DNA of 64,000 nucleotides from Argonema galeatum A003/A1 (GTDB lineage: Bacteria; Cyanobacteriota; Cyanobacteriia; Cyanobacteriales; Aerosakkonemataceae): positions 18,987 through 82,986 of the forward strand of contig NZ_JAIQZM010000025.1 of NCBI RefSeq assembly GCF_023333595.1, read 5' to 3'. Positions 50,786 through 59,210 of this stretch are shown here, one piece after another (the stretch's first letter is position 1; the number at the start of each line of letters is the position of its first letter). Under the pieces are notes generated by a model. The model saw only the letters and a list, made by a program, of their open reading frames with translations, made no database searches and was not told where the DNA came from. A program made the translations under genes and the position numbers.

Positions 50786-51988
50786 TTACTTTTCAGTCGC
50801 AGGTACGATTTCTTCTTCAGCAACTGGTTCAGCAACTGATTCGGCGATTGGTTCAGCAACTGGTTCAGCAACTGATTCGGCGATTGGTTCAGCAACTGAT
50901 TCGGCGATTGGTTCAGCAACTGATTCGGCGATTGGTTCAGCAACTGGTTCGGCGATTGGTTCAGCAACTGATTCGGCGATTGGTTCAGCAACTGGTTCAG
51001 CAACTGATTCGGCAGCTGCTGAATCAGCTGATTCGGCAGCTGGTTCAGCAACTGGAATTTCCATACGCGCAGGAGCGTTACCTTGCTGTTTGGCTTTCAA
51101 TTGTTCGCGATACTTAACCGCCATTTCTTCCGCCATATCGTAGACGCGATCGCGGTTTCTGATCATGTCACCCGGATCTGGCTCTAGCTGCTTGGTTGAA
51201 AGTGAAATTCGACCTCTTTCAGCGTCTAAGTCAATGATCATAACCTTGATTTCATCATTGACATTGAACACGCTGTGGGGTGTATCGATATGCTCGTGGG
51301 AAATCTCAGAAATGTGCAGCAAACCGCTGACGCCTCCAATATCGATGAAGGCACCGTAGGGTTTGATTCCTCGTACCGAACCAATTACCACTTCGCCGAC
51401 TTCTAGGCGGTTCATCTTGCGCTCTACCAGCGCTCGTCGGTGGCTCAGCACCAAACGATTGCGGTCTTCGTCTACTTCCAAGAACTTCAGGGGTAGTTCC
51501 TCTCCCACTAATTCTTCTTTAGGTTTGCGGGTGCTGATGTGAGAACCGGGAATAAAGCCGCGCAAGCCTTCAATTCTTACTAAAGCGCCGCCGCGATTGG
51601 TGGCAAATACGCCCGATCGCACTGTAGCATCTTCTGCTTGCAGCTGACGCACTCGCTCCCAAGCCCGCATATACTCAATCCGTCGGATGGAAAGCGTTAG
51701 TTGTCCATCTTCATTTTCATCTGTGAGGATGAAAAATTCACGAGTCTCGTTTGATTGCAGCACCTCTTCTGGAGCGTCAACCCGGTTAATTGACATTTCC
51801 TGAATCGGGATGTATGCCGCTGTTTTAGCACCAATGTCAATCAGAGCGCCCCTCGGCTCTATACTGAATACCGTACCAGCTACAATATCACCGGGATTAA
51901 AGTGATAATCATACTTATCGAGTAAAGCGGCAAAGTCCTCGTGAGTGAAACCAATTTCTGCTGTAGCTGTTGTTTTCAGATTGACCAT
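50786..51988 (-). CDS. rps1: Ribosomal protein S1 homologue with repetitive C-terminal tail
   Basis: This 400-residue protein has three S1 RNA-binding domains (about 30-100, 115-180, 195-265), seen as GDIVAGTVFSIEPRGALIDIG, GVFATNRGGALVRIEG and GEVVIGSVRGIKPYGAFIDIG. It binds mRNA at the ribosome. Cyanobacterial S1 proteins usually end near 310-330; this one continues with a tail of about 80 residues made of A-E-(P/S)-(V/I) pentapeptide units (VAEPIAESVAEP...). The tail is encoded by a 15/30-bp minisatellite (50815-51050) that may vary in length between strains. The tail would be acidic and flexible. Confidence 0.92.
   Translation of the reverse strand: MVNLKTTATAEIGFTHEDFAALLDKYDYHFNPGDIVAGTVFSIEPRGALIDIGAKTAAYIPIQEMSINRVDAPEEVLQSNETREFFILTDENEDGQLTLSIRRIEYMRAWERVRQLQAEDATVRSGVFATNRGGALVRIEGLRGFIPGSHISTRKPKEELVGEELPLKFLEVDEDRNRLVLSHRRALVERKMNRLEVGEVVIGSVRGIKPYGAFIDIGGVSGLLHISEISHEHIDTPHSVFNVNDEIKVMIIDLDAERGRISLSTKQLEPDPGDMIRNRDRVYDMAEEMAVKYREQLKAKQQGNAPARMEIPVAEPAAESADSAAAESVAEPVAEPIAESVAEPIAEPVAEPIAESVAEPIAESVAEPIAESVAEPVAEPIAESVAEPVAEEEIVPATEK
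50815..51050. repeat. 15/30-bp minisatellite in the rps1 3' end
   Basis: Repeats of GGTTCAGCAACTGATTCGGC type alternate TTCAGCAACTG with TTCGGCGATTG. The open frames on both strands across this segment are artefacts of the periodicity. Confidence 0.95.
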
Positions 51989-52338
51989 GCGAATCGTTTC
52001 CTGGTAATTATGTTTGTAAAAGTTGCTCCTACTGTCGATGTATACGCACTTTGGTAATGTGCAGCCTACACCTACAAGTCTCCAAACCGGATCGCCAGCC
52101 GTTGGACAGCTGGGCGATTTAGTCTAGATTAATTATTTTAACTTAAGTACATCCTGTGGATATAGTTTCTACTGGTGTTGTTAGCTGGTCGCGGGTGGCC
52201 GGGTTTTGTGATGACCACCAACAAGGGGAGCGATCGCGTTTGGATTCCTGTACCTTTAACTGTTGTAGCTCGCTCAACATCCCAATAGCATACTATAGTA
52301 ATTTTGGCAAGGGTATTTCAAAGCCAAAGTTCTAAATG
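51989..52338. other. Intergenic region upstream of rps1
   Basis: This 350-bp gap between nrdR and rps1, both minus strand, contains one GCGATCGC site near 52232 and an AT-rich block at 52125-52145 that could be part of the rps1 promoter. I see no gene, hairpin repeat or RNA. Confidence 0.5.
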
Positions 52339-52893
52339 TCACAAAGACCTCACAAAAGAAACAGAGGCTTCTGGTGACAAAGCCTCAGATAAGTGCGTTT
52401 CTGTACCCAGAGAAGCCGCGCTGACTACAGAAGCACTTGAACTGCTTGTACTTAAATGGTTTAAAGTATCCACAAAATCTTTAATGCTTTGGAATTGGCG
52501 GTAGACAGAGGCAAAGCGCACATAAGCGACTTCACTGAGAGATTGCAGTTTACCGAGAACCATCTCGCCAATTTCACTGCTTGTCACCTCTCGCACCTCT
52601 CGCTGCTGGAGTTCTGATTCAACTTCATCAACGAGAGCTTCGAGTTGGGTTTGGGGAATCCCCGTTTTTTGGCAAGCACGAACGATACCGCGCAGCAATT
52701 TAGAACGGTCAAAAGATTCCTTGCGACCGTCCCGCTTAATCGCCGTAATGGGAACAAACTCTATTTGCTCGTAAGTCGTGAAGCGACGTTTGCACCTCAA
52801 ACATTCTCTTCGTCGCCGGATACTTTGTCCTGCTTCTGCGGAGCGGGACTCAAGGACGCGATTATCTGGGTAGTGGCAGAAAGGACAGCGCAT
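52339..52893 (-). CDS. nrdR: Transcriptional repressor NrdR
   Basis: This 184-residue repressor of ribonucleotide reductase genes has an N-terminal zinc ribbon (MRCPFCHYPDNRVLESR and CLRCKRRFTTYEQIE; four Cys) and an ATP-cone (about 50-140; KRDGRKESFDRSKLLRGIVRAC) that senses dNTP levels. The C-terminal Ser-rich tail (LSTSSSSASVVSAASLG and beyond) is longer than in the 150-residue family standard. No nrd gene or obvious NrdR box lies within the window. Confidence 0.95.
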   Translation of the reverse strand: MRCPFCHYPDNRVLESRSAEAGQSIRRRRECLRCKRRFTTYEQIEFVPITAIKRDGRKESFDRSKLLRGIVRACQKTGIPQTQLEALVDEVESELQQREVREVTSSEIGEMVLGKLQSLSEVAYVRFASVYRQFQSIKDFVDTLNHLSTSSSSASVVSAASLGTETHLSEALSPEASVSFVRSL

Positions 52894-53069
52894 TTTGTCA
52901 ACTCCTTTAATTTGTTGACCGTTATGCTAGGGCAGATGCTCCAGCAAGCTAAAAAAGCGAAAGCCAGCTGTTACTTTAGATCTGGCTGATGGCGATATCG
53001 CCAGATGAGTAGCAGCGGCTTCTGTTGTTAAACAGTTGCTTTTACAGCTGGGAAGATGGGATCGGCTGA

Positions 53070-53168
53070 CTACTTCTTCTCAATGCGGGGGGGTTCGCGG
53101 AATGCGATCGCAAAGAAGAGGACGCCCAGGGCAAGAGTGAAAATCAAAATGTAAGCAATGCTTTCCAT
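53070..53168 (-). CDS. psbT: Photosystem II reaction centre protein T
   Basis: A 32-residue single-TM protein, MESIAYILIFTLALGVLFFA followed by IAFREPPRIEKK, read from ATG 53166-53168. PsbT sits at the PSII dimer interface beside the D1/D2 core. The sequence and length are unmistakable. It is 159 bp downstream of psbB on the same strand, the conserved psbB-psbT order. A GAGTTTTGA/TCAAAACTC hairpin (53249-53281) lies between the two genes. Confidence 0.97.
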   Translation of the reverse strand: MESIAYILIFTLALGVLFFAIAFREPPRIEKK

Positions 53169-53248
53169 ATCAAAACTTCCTGACTATTCAGTCGCTTATT
53201 AGTCTACCAAAGGATTGGGGCTAGAAATAGTTTTGAGCAATAAGGAAT

Positions 53249-53281
53249 GAGTTTTGAATTATAAAATTTAACTCAAAACTC
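53249..53281. repeat. GAGTTTTGA inverted repeat between psbB and psbT
   Basis: Nine-base arms GAGTTTTGA and TCAAAACTC surround an AT-rich loop. It resembles a common cyanobacterial dispersed repeat and may attenuate or process the psbB-psbT transcript. Confidence 0.6.
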
Positions 53282-53327
53282 AAAATTCTTAACTCAGAAC
53301 TCTCCTGGTCCCCAATCATTATTTGGT

Positions 53328-54860
53328 TTACACAGATTCCGTTCTACGGGTACTCTTGTCACCCACTTTCTGGAAGAAGCCCCATTCGACTTGTTCTTCA
53401 GAAAGTTCAGGATCTACACCTGCAAACACATCGCGGAAGAGGGTACGAGACCCATGCCAGATGTGACCGAAGAAGAACAGCAGTGCAAATACAGCGTGTC
53501 CGAAGGTAAACCAACCACGGGTACTGGTGCGGAACACCCCGTCAGAGTTGAGGGTTTCCCGATCGAACTCAAACGGCTCACCGAGTTGGGCCTTACGAGC
53601 AAACTGCTTCACCCTCGATGAGTCATCAAAGGTTTGACCATCCAATTCGCCACCGTAAAGGGTTACGCTGAGGCCAACTTGCTCAAAGCTGTACTTAGAT
53701 TCAGCGCGACGGAATGGGATATCAGCACGAATTATCCCATCGCTGTCGGTCAAGATCACCGGGAAGGTTTCAAAGAAGTTGGGCATCCGACGGACTGTCA
53801 ATTCCCGTCCTTCAGCATCTTTGAATACTGGGTGGCCCAGCCATGTTTGGGCAATGCCATCTCCCTTGTTCATCGGACCGACGCGGAACAGACCGCCTTT
53901 GGCAGGGCTGTTGCCAACGTAGTCATAGAAAGCCAGCTTTTCAGGAATAGCCGAGTAAGCTTCTGACAGGCTGGCACCTTCCGCCACACTTGCTTGCACA
54001 CGCGCTTGGATCTCTTGTTTGAAGTAGCCTTTATCCCACTGGTAGCGGGTCGGGCCAAACAGTTCGATCGGCGTGGCGGCAGTGCCGTACCACATAGTAC
54101 CGGCAACGACGAAGGCAGCGAAGAATACAGCGGCAATACTGCTGGAAAGTACTGTTTCGATGTTCCCCATCCGCAGCCCTCTATAAAGCCGCTCTGGAGG
54201 TCTAACAGTTAAATGGAACAAACCGGCAATAATACCGACAACACCAGCAGCAATGTGGTGAGCAACGATGCCACCTGGGTTGTAGGGGTTAAAACCTTCC
54301 GGCCCCCACGCTGGTGCAACGGCTTGGAGGTGGCCAGTTAAACCGTAAGGATCGGAAACCCACATACCGGGGCCAAAAAGTCCCGATAGGTGAAAGGCAC
54401 CGAAGCCAAAGCAAAGAAGACCGGACAAGAACAAATGAATGCCAAACATTTTTGGCAGGTCGAGAGCTGGTTCGCCAGTGCGAGGGTCTCTGAAGAGTTC
54501 CAAATCCCAGTAAACCCAGTGCCACACGGCAGCTAGGAACAGCAGACCGGAAAGGATGATGTGAGTGGCGGCAACGCCTTCAAAGCTCCAGACGCCGGGG
54601 TTGGTTGCCTGTTCGCCAGTGATGCTCCAACCACCCCAGGATTGGGTGACGCCTAAGCGTGCCATGAATGGCATCACAAACATCCCCTGACGCCACATGG
54701 GGTTCAGGACTGGATCGCTGGGGTCAAAAATTGCTAGTTCGTACAGGGCCATAGAACCGGCCCACCCTGCTACGAGGGCAGTGTGCATTAGGTGTACAGA
54801 AATCAATCGGCCCGGATCGTTCAGAACGACTGTGTGTACTCGGTACCAGGGTAGTCCCAT
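53328..54860 (-). CDS. psbB: Photosystem II CP47 chlorophyll apoprotein
   Basis: This 510-residue core antenna protein has six transmembrane helices and a large lumenal loop. The start MGLPWYRVHTVVLNDPGRLI and WQTxxGxWSITG-type blocks (QSWGGWSITG) are diagnostic. Numerous His residues (HLMHTALV, GVAATHIILSG, HHIAAGVVGI, HAVFALLFFFGHIWHG) are chlorophyll ligands. Length equals the family standard. psbT follows. Confidence 0.99.
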   Translation of the reverse strand: MGLPWYRVHTVVLNDPGRLISVHLMHTALVAGWAGSMALYELAIFDPSDPVLNPMWRQGMFVMPFMARLGVTQSWGGWSITGEQATNPGVWSFEGVAATHIILSGLLFLAAVWHWVYWDLELFRDPRTGEPALDLPKMFGIHLFLSGLLCFGFGAFHLSGLFGPGMWVSDPYGLTGHLQAVAPAWGPEGFNPYNPGGIVAHHIAAGVVGIIAGLFHLTVRPPERLYRGLRMGNIETVLSSSIAAVFFAAFVVAGTMWYGTAATPIELFGPTRYQWDKGYFKQEIQARVQASVAEGASLSEAYSAIPEKLAFYDYVGNSPAKGGLFRVGPMNKGDGIAQTWLGHPVFKDAEGRELTVRRMPNFFETFPVILTDSDGIIRADIPFRRAESKYSFEQVGLSVTLYGGELDGQTFDDSSRVKQFARKAQLGEPFEFDRETLNSDGVFRTSTRGWFTFGHAVFALLFFFGHIWHGSRTLFRDVFAGVDPELSEEQVEWGFFQKVGDKSTRRTESV

Positions 54861-55163
54861 TGACTACGATCCTCCTCGATAAGTGATGTATAATTCAGCG
54901 AACTTTTATGCCGTTTCTTAAGGTTCTAGATCCTGAGGCTGTCCGCTTAATGTCTAAATATTTAAGACACTTGAGCAGTTTAACAATGCCTTTAGGAAAA
55001 TGAGAGCGTTTAAAGAAGTGTAAACCTTGTCGCTGCCCATTGCAAGCAGGTTAAACTGGCAAATTCATCCCAGCGATCGGCTCAACGGCCTTGTTAAGCC
55101 CCGCTTTTCTTTCTAAGGTGGGTCTATGAACCAAGAATCGCCCGAATTGAATTCGGGAGTGAG
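54861..55163. other. psbB upstream region
   Basis: A 303-bp gap between psbB and the gene at 55164-55499, both minus strand. It must contain the psbB promoter and leader. I see no RNA gene or repeat; a short GAATTGAATTC near 55144 is self-complementary but small. Confidence 0.45.
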
Positions 55164-55499
55164 TCAAAAAACTATAGCTTCGATATCATTCAGTTGGCAC
55201 ATAGCCTGACCCGCTGCCATTCTTTCCAGCACTTGTTCGGCTGTGATCAGCCGCTTTAGCACTACTTGACCGATCGCTTGGGCGGCTGGGCCAACTTCGG
55301 CAGTCGCTAGTGGCTTCACTTCTACGGTTAAGATAGCGTCTTCTACCCGATAGAGCCATAACTTTTCATTGTTCTCTACCAGGCAAATACTCATTCGCTC
55401 AATATTCGGTCGGCGTCGCCAAGCCGTTTCGTTCCATAGGCCATCAGACGCCCATACTCTGCCAAAAGACCATCCATCAGAAAGAAAAAAATATTTCAC
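55164..55499 (-). CDS. Conserved-looking small protein (111 aa), unknown
   Basis: The translation MKYFFLSDGWSFGRVWASDG, followed by LWNETAWRRRPNIERMSICLVEN, reads as a compact globular protein: a beta-rich first half (KLWLYRVEDAILTVEVKP) and a helical C-terminus (IGQVVLKRLITAEQVLERMA). Codon use fits the neighbours, which is why I call it real. I do not recognise the family. It precedes psbB on the same strand at 303 bp, so co-transcription is unlikely. Confidence 0.7.
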   Translation of the reverse strand: MKYFFLSDGWSFGRVWASDGLWNETAWRRRPNIERMSICLVENNEKLWLYRVEDAILTVEVKPLATAEVGPAAQAIGQVVLKRLITAEQVLERMAAGQAMCQLNDIEAIVF

Positions 55500-55679
55500 A
55501 GGCTTCTTTTTGCAACTGTGTTTGTCAAATTATGACCTGTTTGGGCAACAATTGAGCCGCCTCTTGAGTTTTTGTGCAGCCCGCAGCGGGTTTTGACGCC
55601 CTCATAGCCGCTCCCAATTGTGGATTATATAACAGAATCCTCAATCTGAAAACCCAGACGCTCGCCCCATTATTTCAAC

Positions 55680-56141
55680 TCAAAGAATCGTCAGATAGGT
55701 CTGTGTTGGACTAATCGGTAAAACAATTAATCTTTGATTCTGCAAATCCAGTTCAATTCCTAATGCTTCCAGCGGGATAACTCCCAATAATGCTGACCTA
55801 CCGCCTGGAAGTTCTAGACATTCAAAAGTTCCTTCACGTCCGAGAAGAGAAACTTTTGCATCCTGAAATATGCGAGCTTTACCAATTCCGGTTGCTGTCT
55901 CAACATCGACTTCTTTTAGTAGTTCTAAACCTAGTTGAGCTATAGCTTCTGGAGGTAAGCATAAAGTTGTCGCGCCTGTATCGACTAAAACATCGTTCAA
56001 AGTAATGGAGCGTACTTCCTGTGGAGGAATAAAACCCCGTGCTGTCAGAACTTGATCTGCACGATTCGTGATGACTAAAGTTGTGGTAATTTTGCCCATT
56101 GATTCGGTGGTGGTGGATAACATGATATTACTCTGAGTCAC
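55680..56141 (-). CDS. Retropepsin-like aspartyl protease, tandem copy 1
   Basis: This 153-residue single-domain clan AA protein has the active-site motif LVDTGATTLCLPPEAIAQLG at about 51-70 and a flap-like GIGKARIFQDAKVSL. One Asp per chain means a homodimer is needed for catalysis. The C-terminus VIPLEALGIELDLQNQRLIV is conserved in the family. Cellular substrate unknown. It is nearly identical to 56237-56698, the tandem copy 557 bp away. Confidence 0.85.
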   Translation of the reverse strand: MTQSNIMLSTTTESMGKITTTLVITNRADQVLTARGFIPPQEVRSITLNDVLVDTGATTLCLPPEAIAQLGLELLKEVDVETATGIGKARIFQDAKVSLLGREGTFECLELPGGRSALLGVIPLEALGIELDLQNQRLIVLPISPTQTYLTIL

Positions 56142-56236
56142 TAGATCTTAAATATGACAGTTTTTTGTCGGATTGGGAGAATGCGATCGCTTTTAGATAA
56201 TTTTACGAGATGGTGCGATCGCCCGACCGTTTCAAC

Positions 56237-56698
56237 TCAAAGAATCGTCAAATAAGTTTGTGTAGGACTTATCGGCAAAACAATTAATCTTTGATTCTGC
56301 AAATCCAATTCAATTCCTAATGCTTCCAGCGGGATAACTCCTAATAATGATGCCCTACCGCCTGGAAGTTCCAGACATTCAAAAGTTCCTTCGCGTCCGC
56401 ATAAAGAAATAGTTGCATCTCGAAAGATGCGAGCTTTACCAATTCCAGTTGCTGTCTCAACATCTACTTCTTTTAGTAGTTCTAAACCTAGTTGAGCGAT
56501 CGCTTCTGGAGGTAAGCATAAAGTTGTCGCGCCTGTATCGACTAGAACATCGTTCAAAGTAATGGAGCGTACTTCCTCTAGAGGAATAAAACCCCTTGTT
56601 GCTAGAGCTTGATCGACACGGTTCGTGATGACTATGGTTGTGGTAATTCTGCCCATTGATTCGGTGGTGGTGGATAACATGATATTATTCTGAGTCAC
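56237..56698 (-). CDS. Retropepsin-like aspartyl protease, tandem copy 2
   Basis: Same length and domain as the copy at 55680-56141, with the same LVDTGATTLCLPPEA motif. Differences cluster in the N-terminal 40 residues (NRVDQALATRGFIPLEE versus NRADQVLTARGFIPPQE) and at scattered sites such as ATISLCGREG for AKVSLLGREG. The intergenic sequence upstream of each copy is also duplicated (TCACTA, AAATATGACAG, GTCGGATTGGGAGAATGCGA), so the whole gene plus leader was duplicated fairly recently. Both keep the catalytic Asp. Confidence 0.85.
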   Translation of the reverse strand: MTQNNIMLSTTTESMGRITTTIVITNRVDQALATRGFIPLEEVRSITLNDVLVDTGATTLCLPPEAIAQLGLELLKEVDVETATGIGKARIFRDATISLCGREGTFECLELPGGRASLLGVIPLEALGIELDLQNQRLIVLPISPTQTYLTIL

Positions 56699-56831
56699 TA
56701 TACCTTAAATATGACAGGTTTTTGTCGGATTGGGAGAATGCGATCGCTCTAGTATAATTTTACGAGATGGTGCGATCGCATTCTCCCAAAATTTAGCAGA
56801 TAATTTAAAATCGGTGTTTTTGTAATTATCT

Positions 56832-58463
56832 TTAAATGTCCAGTTCCATCTGAATCGCCTTTACTTCCATTTGTTTTTCAGCCGATTTCAGTACCTCCAA
56901 AGTCAATCGAATATCCAGACGTTTATTTAATTCTAATATTTCCTGAATGGTCACAATTTGAATGCGATCGCAACTTTGACTCATAAATTTATTTTGATAT
57001 ATTCCAGCAGCTTTGGCAGTTTTTATCATATCCTTCTTTGGTTCTTCCAAAGTGATAAAAATGCCAAGCCGTGCTTGTTCCAGAGTCATCGTACCTTGCA
57101 AATCCCGAATATCGCCTGATTTCACTTTCCCTGATTTAACTTGCAGGATAATTTTTTCTGGTTCATCTTTTTCACTTTGAAAATAAGCAATTCCATCAAT
57201 TCCCCGATCTGCACCTTTTTTCTGATTAACGATCGCCCGATTATTACTATAAGTTAAAACTGCCCATTTCTCAAACTCTTTGCGCGTGCGATCGTCCTTT
57301 TTATTTGCTAGTGCGATCGCAGATTCCATATCTTTGGGGATTCCATTTAATTTAATTCCATCAAGTACACCTTTACCAAAACTATCCTCTAGACGTTTTA
57401 AAATTAAACTGATACTTTGATATGTAATATCAATTCCTATCCATTCACGTTTAAGACGTTGAGAAACTGCAACCGTAGTACCACAACCGCAGTAAGCATC
57501 TAAAACTATATCTCCTTCATTGCTACTAGCTTTGATAATTCTTTCTAACAGTGCTTCCGGTTTTTGAGTAGGATAACCCAATCTTTCTCTAGCTTGAGAA
57601 TTAATCGGCGGTATATCTTCCCAAAGACATTGTAAAGCTACTCCTTTGATATCTTCCAAATATCGCTTTAGGCGAATACCTCCTTTTTTAGTAAAATGTA
57701 ATTTCTGCTCATCATCTAAGTTTATCATCGTTTCTATTGGAACTCGCCACAGCGATTTTACCCCTTTATATTCATATTCATATCCACCACCTGATAAGCC
57801 TTTTGCTGTTAGGTTATCGTCAGTCCAAGCTCTCCCGTCATCATCTTTATTTCTAAACCTTTGATGATAAGCTTCATCATGTGGTTTGTATTGCTGGTTC
57901 CAAATATAATTTAAAGATTTAGTATAAAAAAATATAATATCTATATTGTTTCCGTATCGTGTTGAATCGTTATGAGCAGTTGTTCGCTTCCAAACAATTT
58001 CATTTTTAAAATCTCCACCGCGAGGACAAAAAATTGCATCTATAACCAATTTTAAATAATGACTAGCTGTAGGATCGCAATGGAAATAAAAACTACCTGT
58101 CGATTTCAAAACTCGATAAATTTCACTTATTCGCAGAGTCATACTCACCAGATATGCAAGTAAACTCCCTTTACCCAATACCTTGGTTAAACCGGCAATT
58201 AGATCGATGCTTTGAGATGTAAATTTACCTTGATAGTTTTCCAGAATTTCAGCTAAACCTCGATTCGCAAAGTCATCCCAAGTCCAAGTATCGATAAAAG
58301 CCTGCGCTGTAGCTCTATCTTCCTTACCGATGTTATTATAAATTTGGTTATAATTGCGTTTAGAGTTAAAAGGCGGATCGATATAACATAAATCTACCGA
58401 TTCATCTTTGATATGCTTACGCAAAACGTCGAGGTTATCACCGTAAAATAGTTGATTGACCAT
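56832..58463 (-). CDS. DNA methyltransferase fused to an Mrr-like nuclease domain
   Basis: This 543-residue protein starts with a beta-class amino-methyltransferase. Motif IV, DPPF in LCYIDPPFNSKRNYNQ (about 30), precedes motif I-like DAYCGCGTT (about 324); FHCDPTASHYLK lies between. It methylates adenine N6 or cytosine N4. The C-terminal region (about 395-500) reads like a restriction endonuclease of the Mrr type: NQKKGADRGIDGIAYF with a catalytic Asp, then KIILQVKSGKV giving the QxK pair. So modification and cleavage or DNA-recognition modules are in one chain. No separate restriction or specificity subunit is nearby. A hicBA pair is next door. Confidence 0.88.
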   Translation of the reverse strand: MVNQLFYGDNLDVLRKHIKDESVDLCYIDPPFNSKRNYNQIYNNIGKEDRATAQAFIDTWTWDDFANRGLAEILENYQGKFTSQSIDLIAGLTKVLGKGSLLAYLVSMTLRISEIYRVLKSTGSFYFHCDPTASHYLKLVIDAIFCPRGGDFKNEIVWKRTTAHNDSTRYGNNIDIIFFYTKSLNYIWNQQYKPHDEAYHQRFRNKDDDGRAWTDDNLTAKGLSGGGYEYEYKGVKSLWRVPIETMINLDDEQKLHFTKKGGIRLKRYLEDIKGVALQCLWEDIPPINSQARERLGYPTQKPEALLERIIKASSNEGDIVLDAYCGCGTTVAVSQRLKREWIGIDITYQSISLILKRLEDSFGKGVLDGIKLNGIPKDMESAIALANKKDDRTRKEFEKWAVLTYSNNRAIVNQKKGADRGIDGIAYFQSEKDEPEKIILQVKSGKVKSGDIRDLQGTMTLEQARLGIFITLEEPKKDMIKTAKAAGIYQNKFMSQSCDRIQIVTIQEILELNKRLDIRLTLEVLKSAEKQMEVKAIQMELDI

Positions 58464-58732
58464 TTGCTTACCTGATTAACTGCAATTCTAAACGGTAATA
58501 TTAATTATAAGTCGTTGTTGCTCATTTTGAAACATGACCATTGACAAATTTGATAATTATAATATATAATTTCCTTGTATGACTACTTATCCCGAACTGC
58601 ACGGGGAGGTATGGCTAAGTGCTTCTAAACGCACAGAAGGTCTATCTGCATAAGTGGGTGCGCGTAGCATACTCCCAGAGTAAGTGGAAGCAGCAATAGG
58701 TTTTGGCAAAAATCGAAAGTGAGAATTTAGAT
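58464..58732. other. Divergent spacer methyltransferase / hicB
   Basis: This 269-bp gap holds a repeat-like block near 58640-58690 (CATAAGTGGGTGCGCGTAGC) of a common cyanobacterial type. No gene or RNA is seen. Promoters for both sides should be here. Confidence 0.45.
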
Positions 58733-58927
58733 ATGCGATATAAAGTCAATTTAAAAAAATCAGATGAAGGATACGCTGTCTGGTGTCCTGCTTTACCTGG
58801 ATGTTGGTCGCAGGGAGAAACAGAGTCAGAAGCTTTAGAAAATATCAAAGATGCTATTCAAGCATATCTCGAAGCGGTTGAAGAATTAACTAAAGATGCA
58901 GAATCTCGTTATGTGGAAGTAGGATAA
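58733..58927 (+). CDS. hicB: HicB-family antitoxin (second module)
   Basis: This 64-residue protein begins MRYKVNLKKSDEGYAVWCPA followed by LPGCWSQGETESEALENI, the canonical HicB opening with the PxLPGCxSxGxTxxEA signature. The ATG at 58733 is chosen over an upstream TTG because it matches the family start. It is followed 2 bp later by hicA. Confidence 0.92.
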   Translation: MRYKVNLKKSDEGYAVWCPALPGCWSQGETESEALENIKDAIQAYLEAVEELTKDAESRYVEVG

Positions 58928-58929
58928 TT

Positions 58930-59142
58930 ATGCCAAAACTTCCAGGTATTAATCACTTAAGAGCCGTTAACGCATTTGAAAAAGCTGGCTTCCGCGTTAT
59001 ACGCCAGGGGAAACATATTATTATGACTAATGATGAACACATTATCACCATTCCTAGAGCTAATCCCATTAATGCTTATACAATGGGTGGAATTATCAGA
59101 GATGCTGGACTAACTATTGAGGAATTTCAACAGTTATTGTAA
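58930..59142 (+). CDS. hicA: HicA-family mRNA interferase toxin (second module)
   Basis: This 70-residue protein has the HicA pattern LRAVNAFEKAGFRVIRQGKH with catalytic His in GKHIIM, then TIPRANPINAYTMGGIIRDAGLTIEEF. It is directly downstream of hicB. This antitoxin-first module is unrelated in detail to the one at 46724-47184. It sits beside a DNA methyltransferase, so it may stabilise a defence island. Confidence 0.93.
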   Translation: MPKLPGINHLRAVNAFEKAGFRVIRQGKHIIMTNDEHIITIPRANPINAYTMGGIIRDAGLTIEEFQQLL

Positions 59143-59210
59143 TAGAAGGGAAAGGGCGATCGCTCATTATGTGTAGACTTTATGAGATAATACCCTGATT
59201 CTACTCCTAT

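Noticed and set aside
50779..51117. Open frames on both strands rich in Asn-Gln-Leu or Gln-Arg-Leu
   Set aside because: They are out-of-frame readings of the rps1 minisatellite and have no start context or family.
58570..58700. Possible tRNA gene near the hicB promoter
   Set aside because: There is no T-arm TTCRANY or acceptor pairing; the block matches a dispersed repeat.
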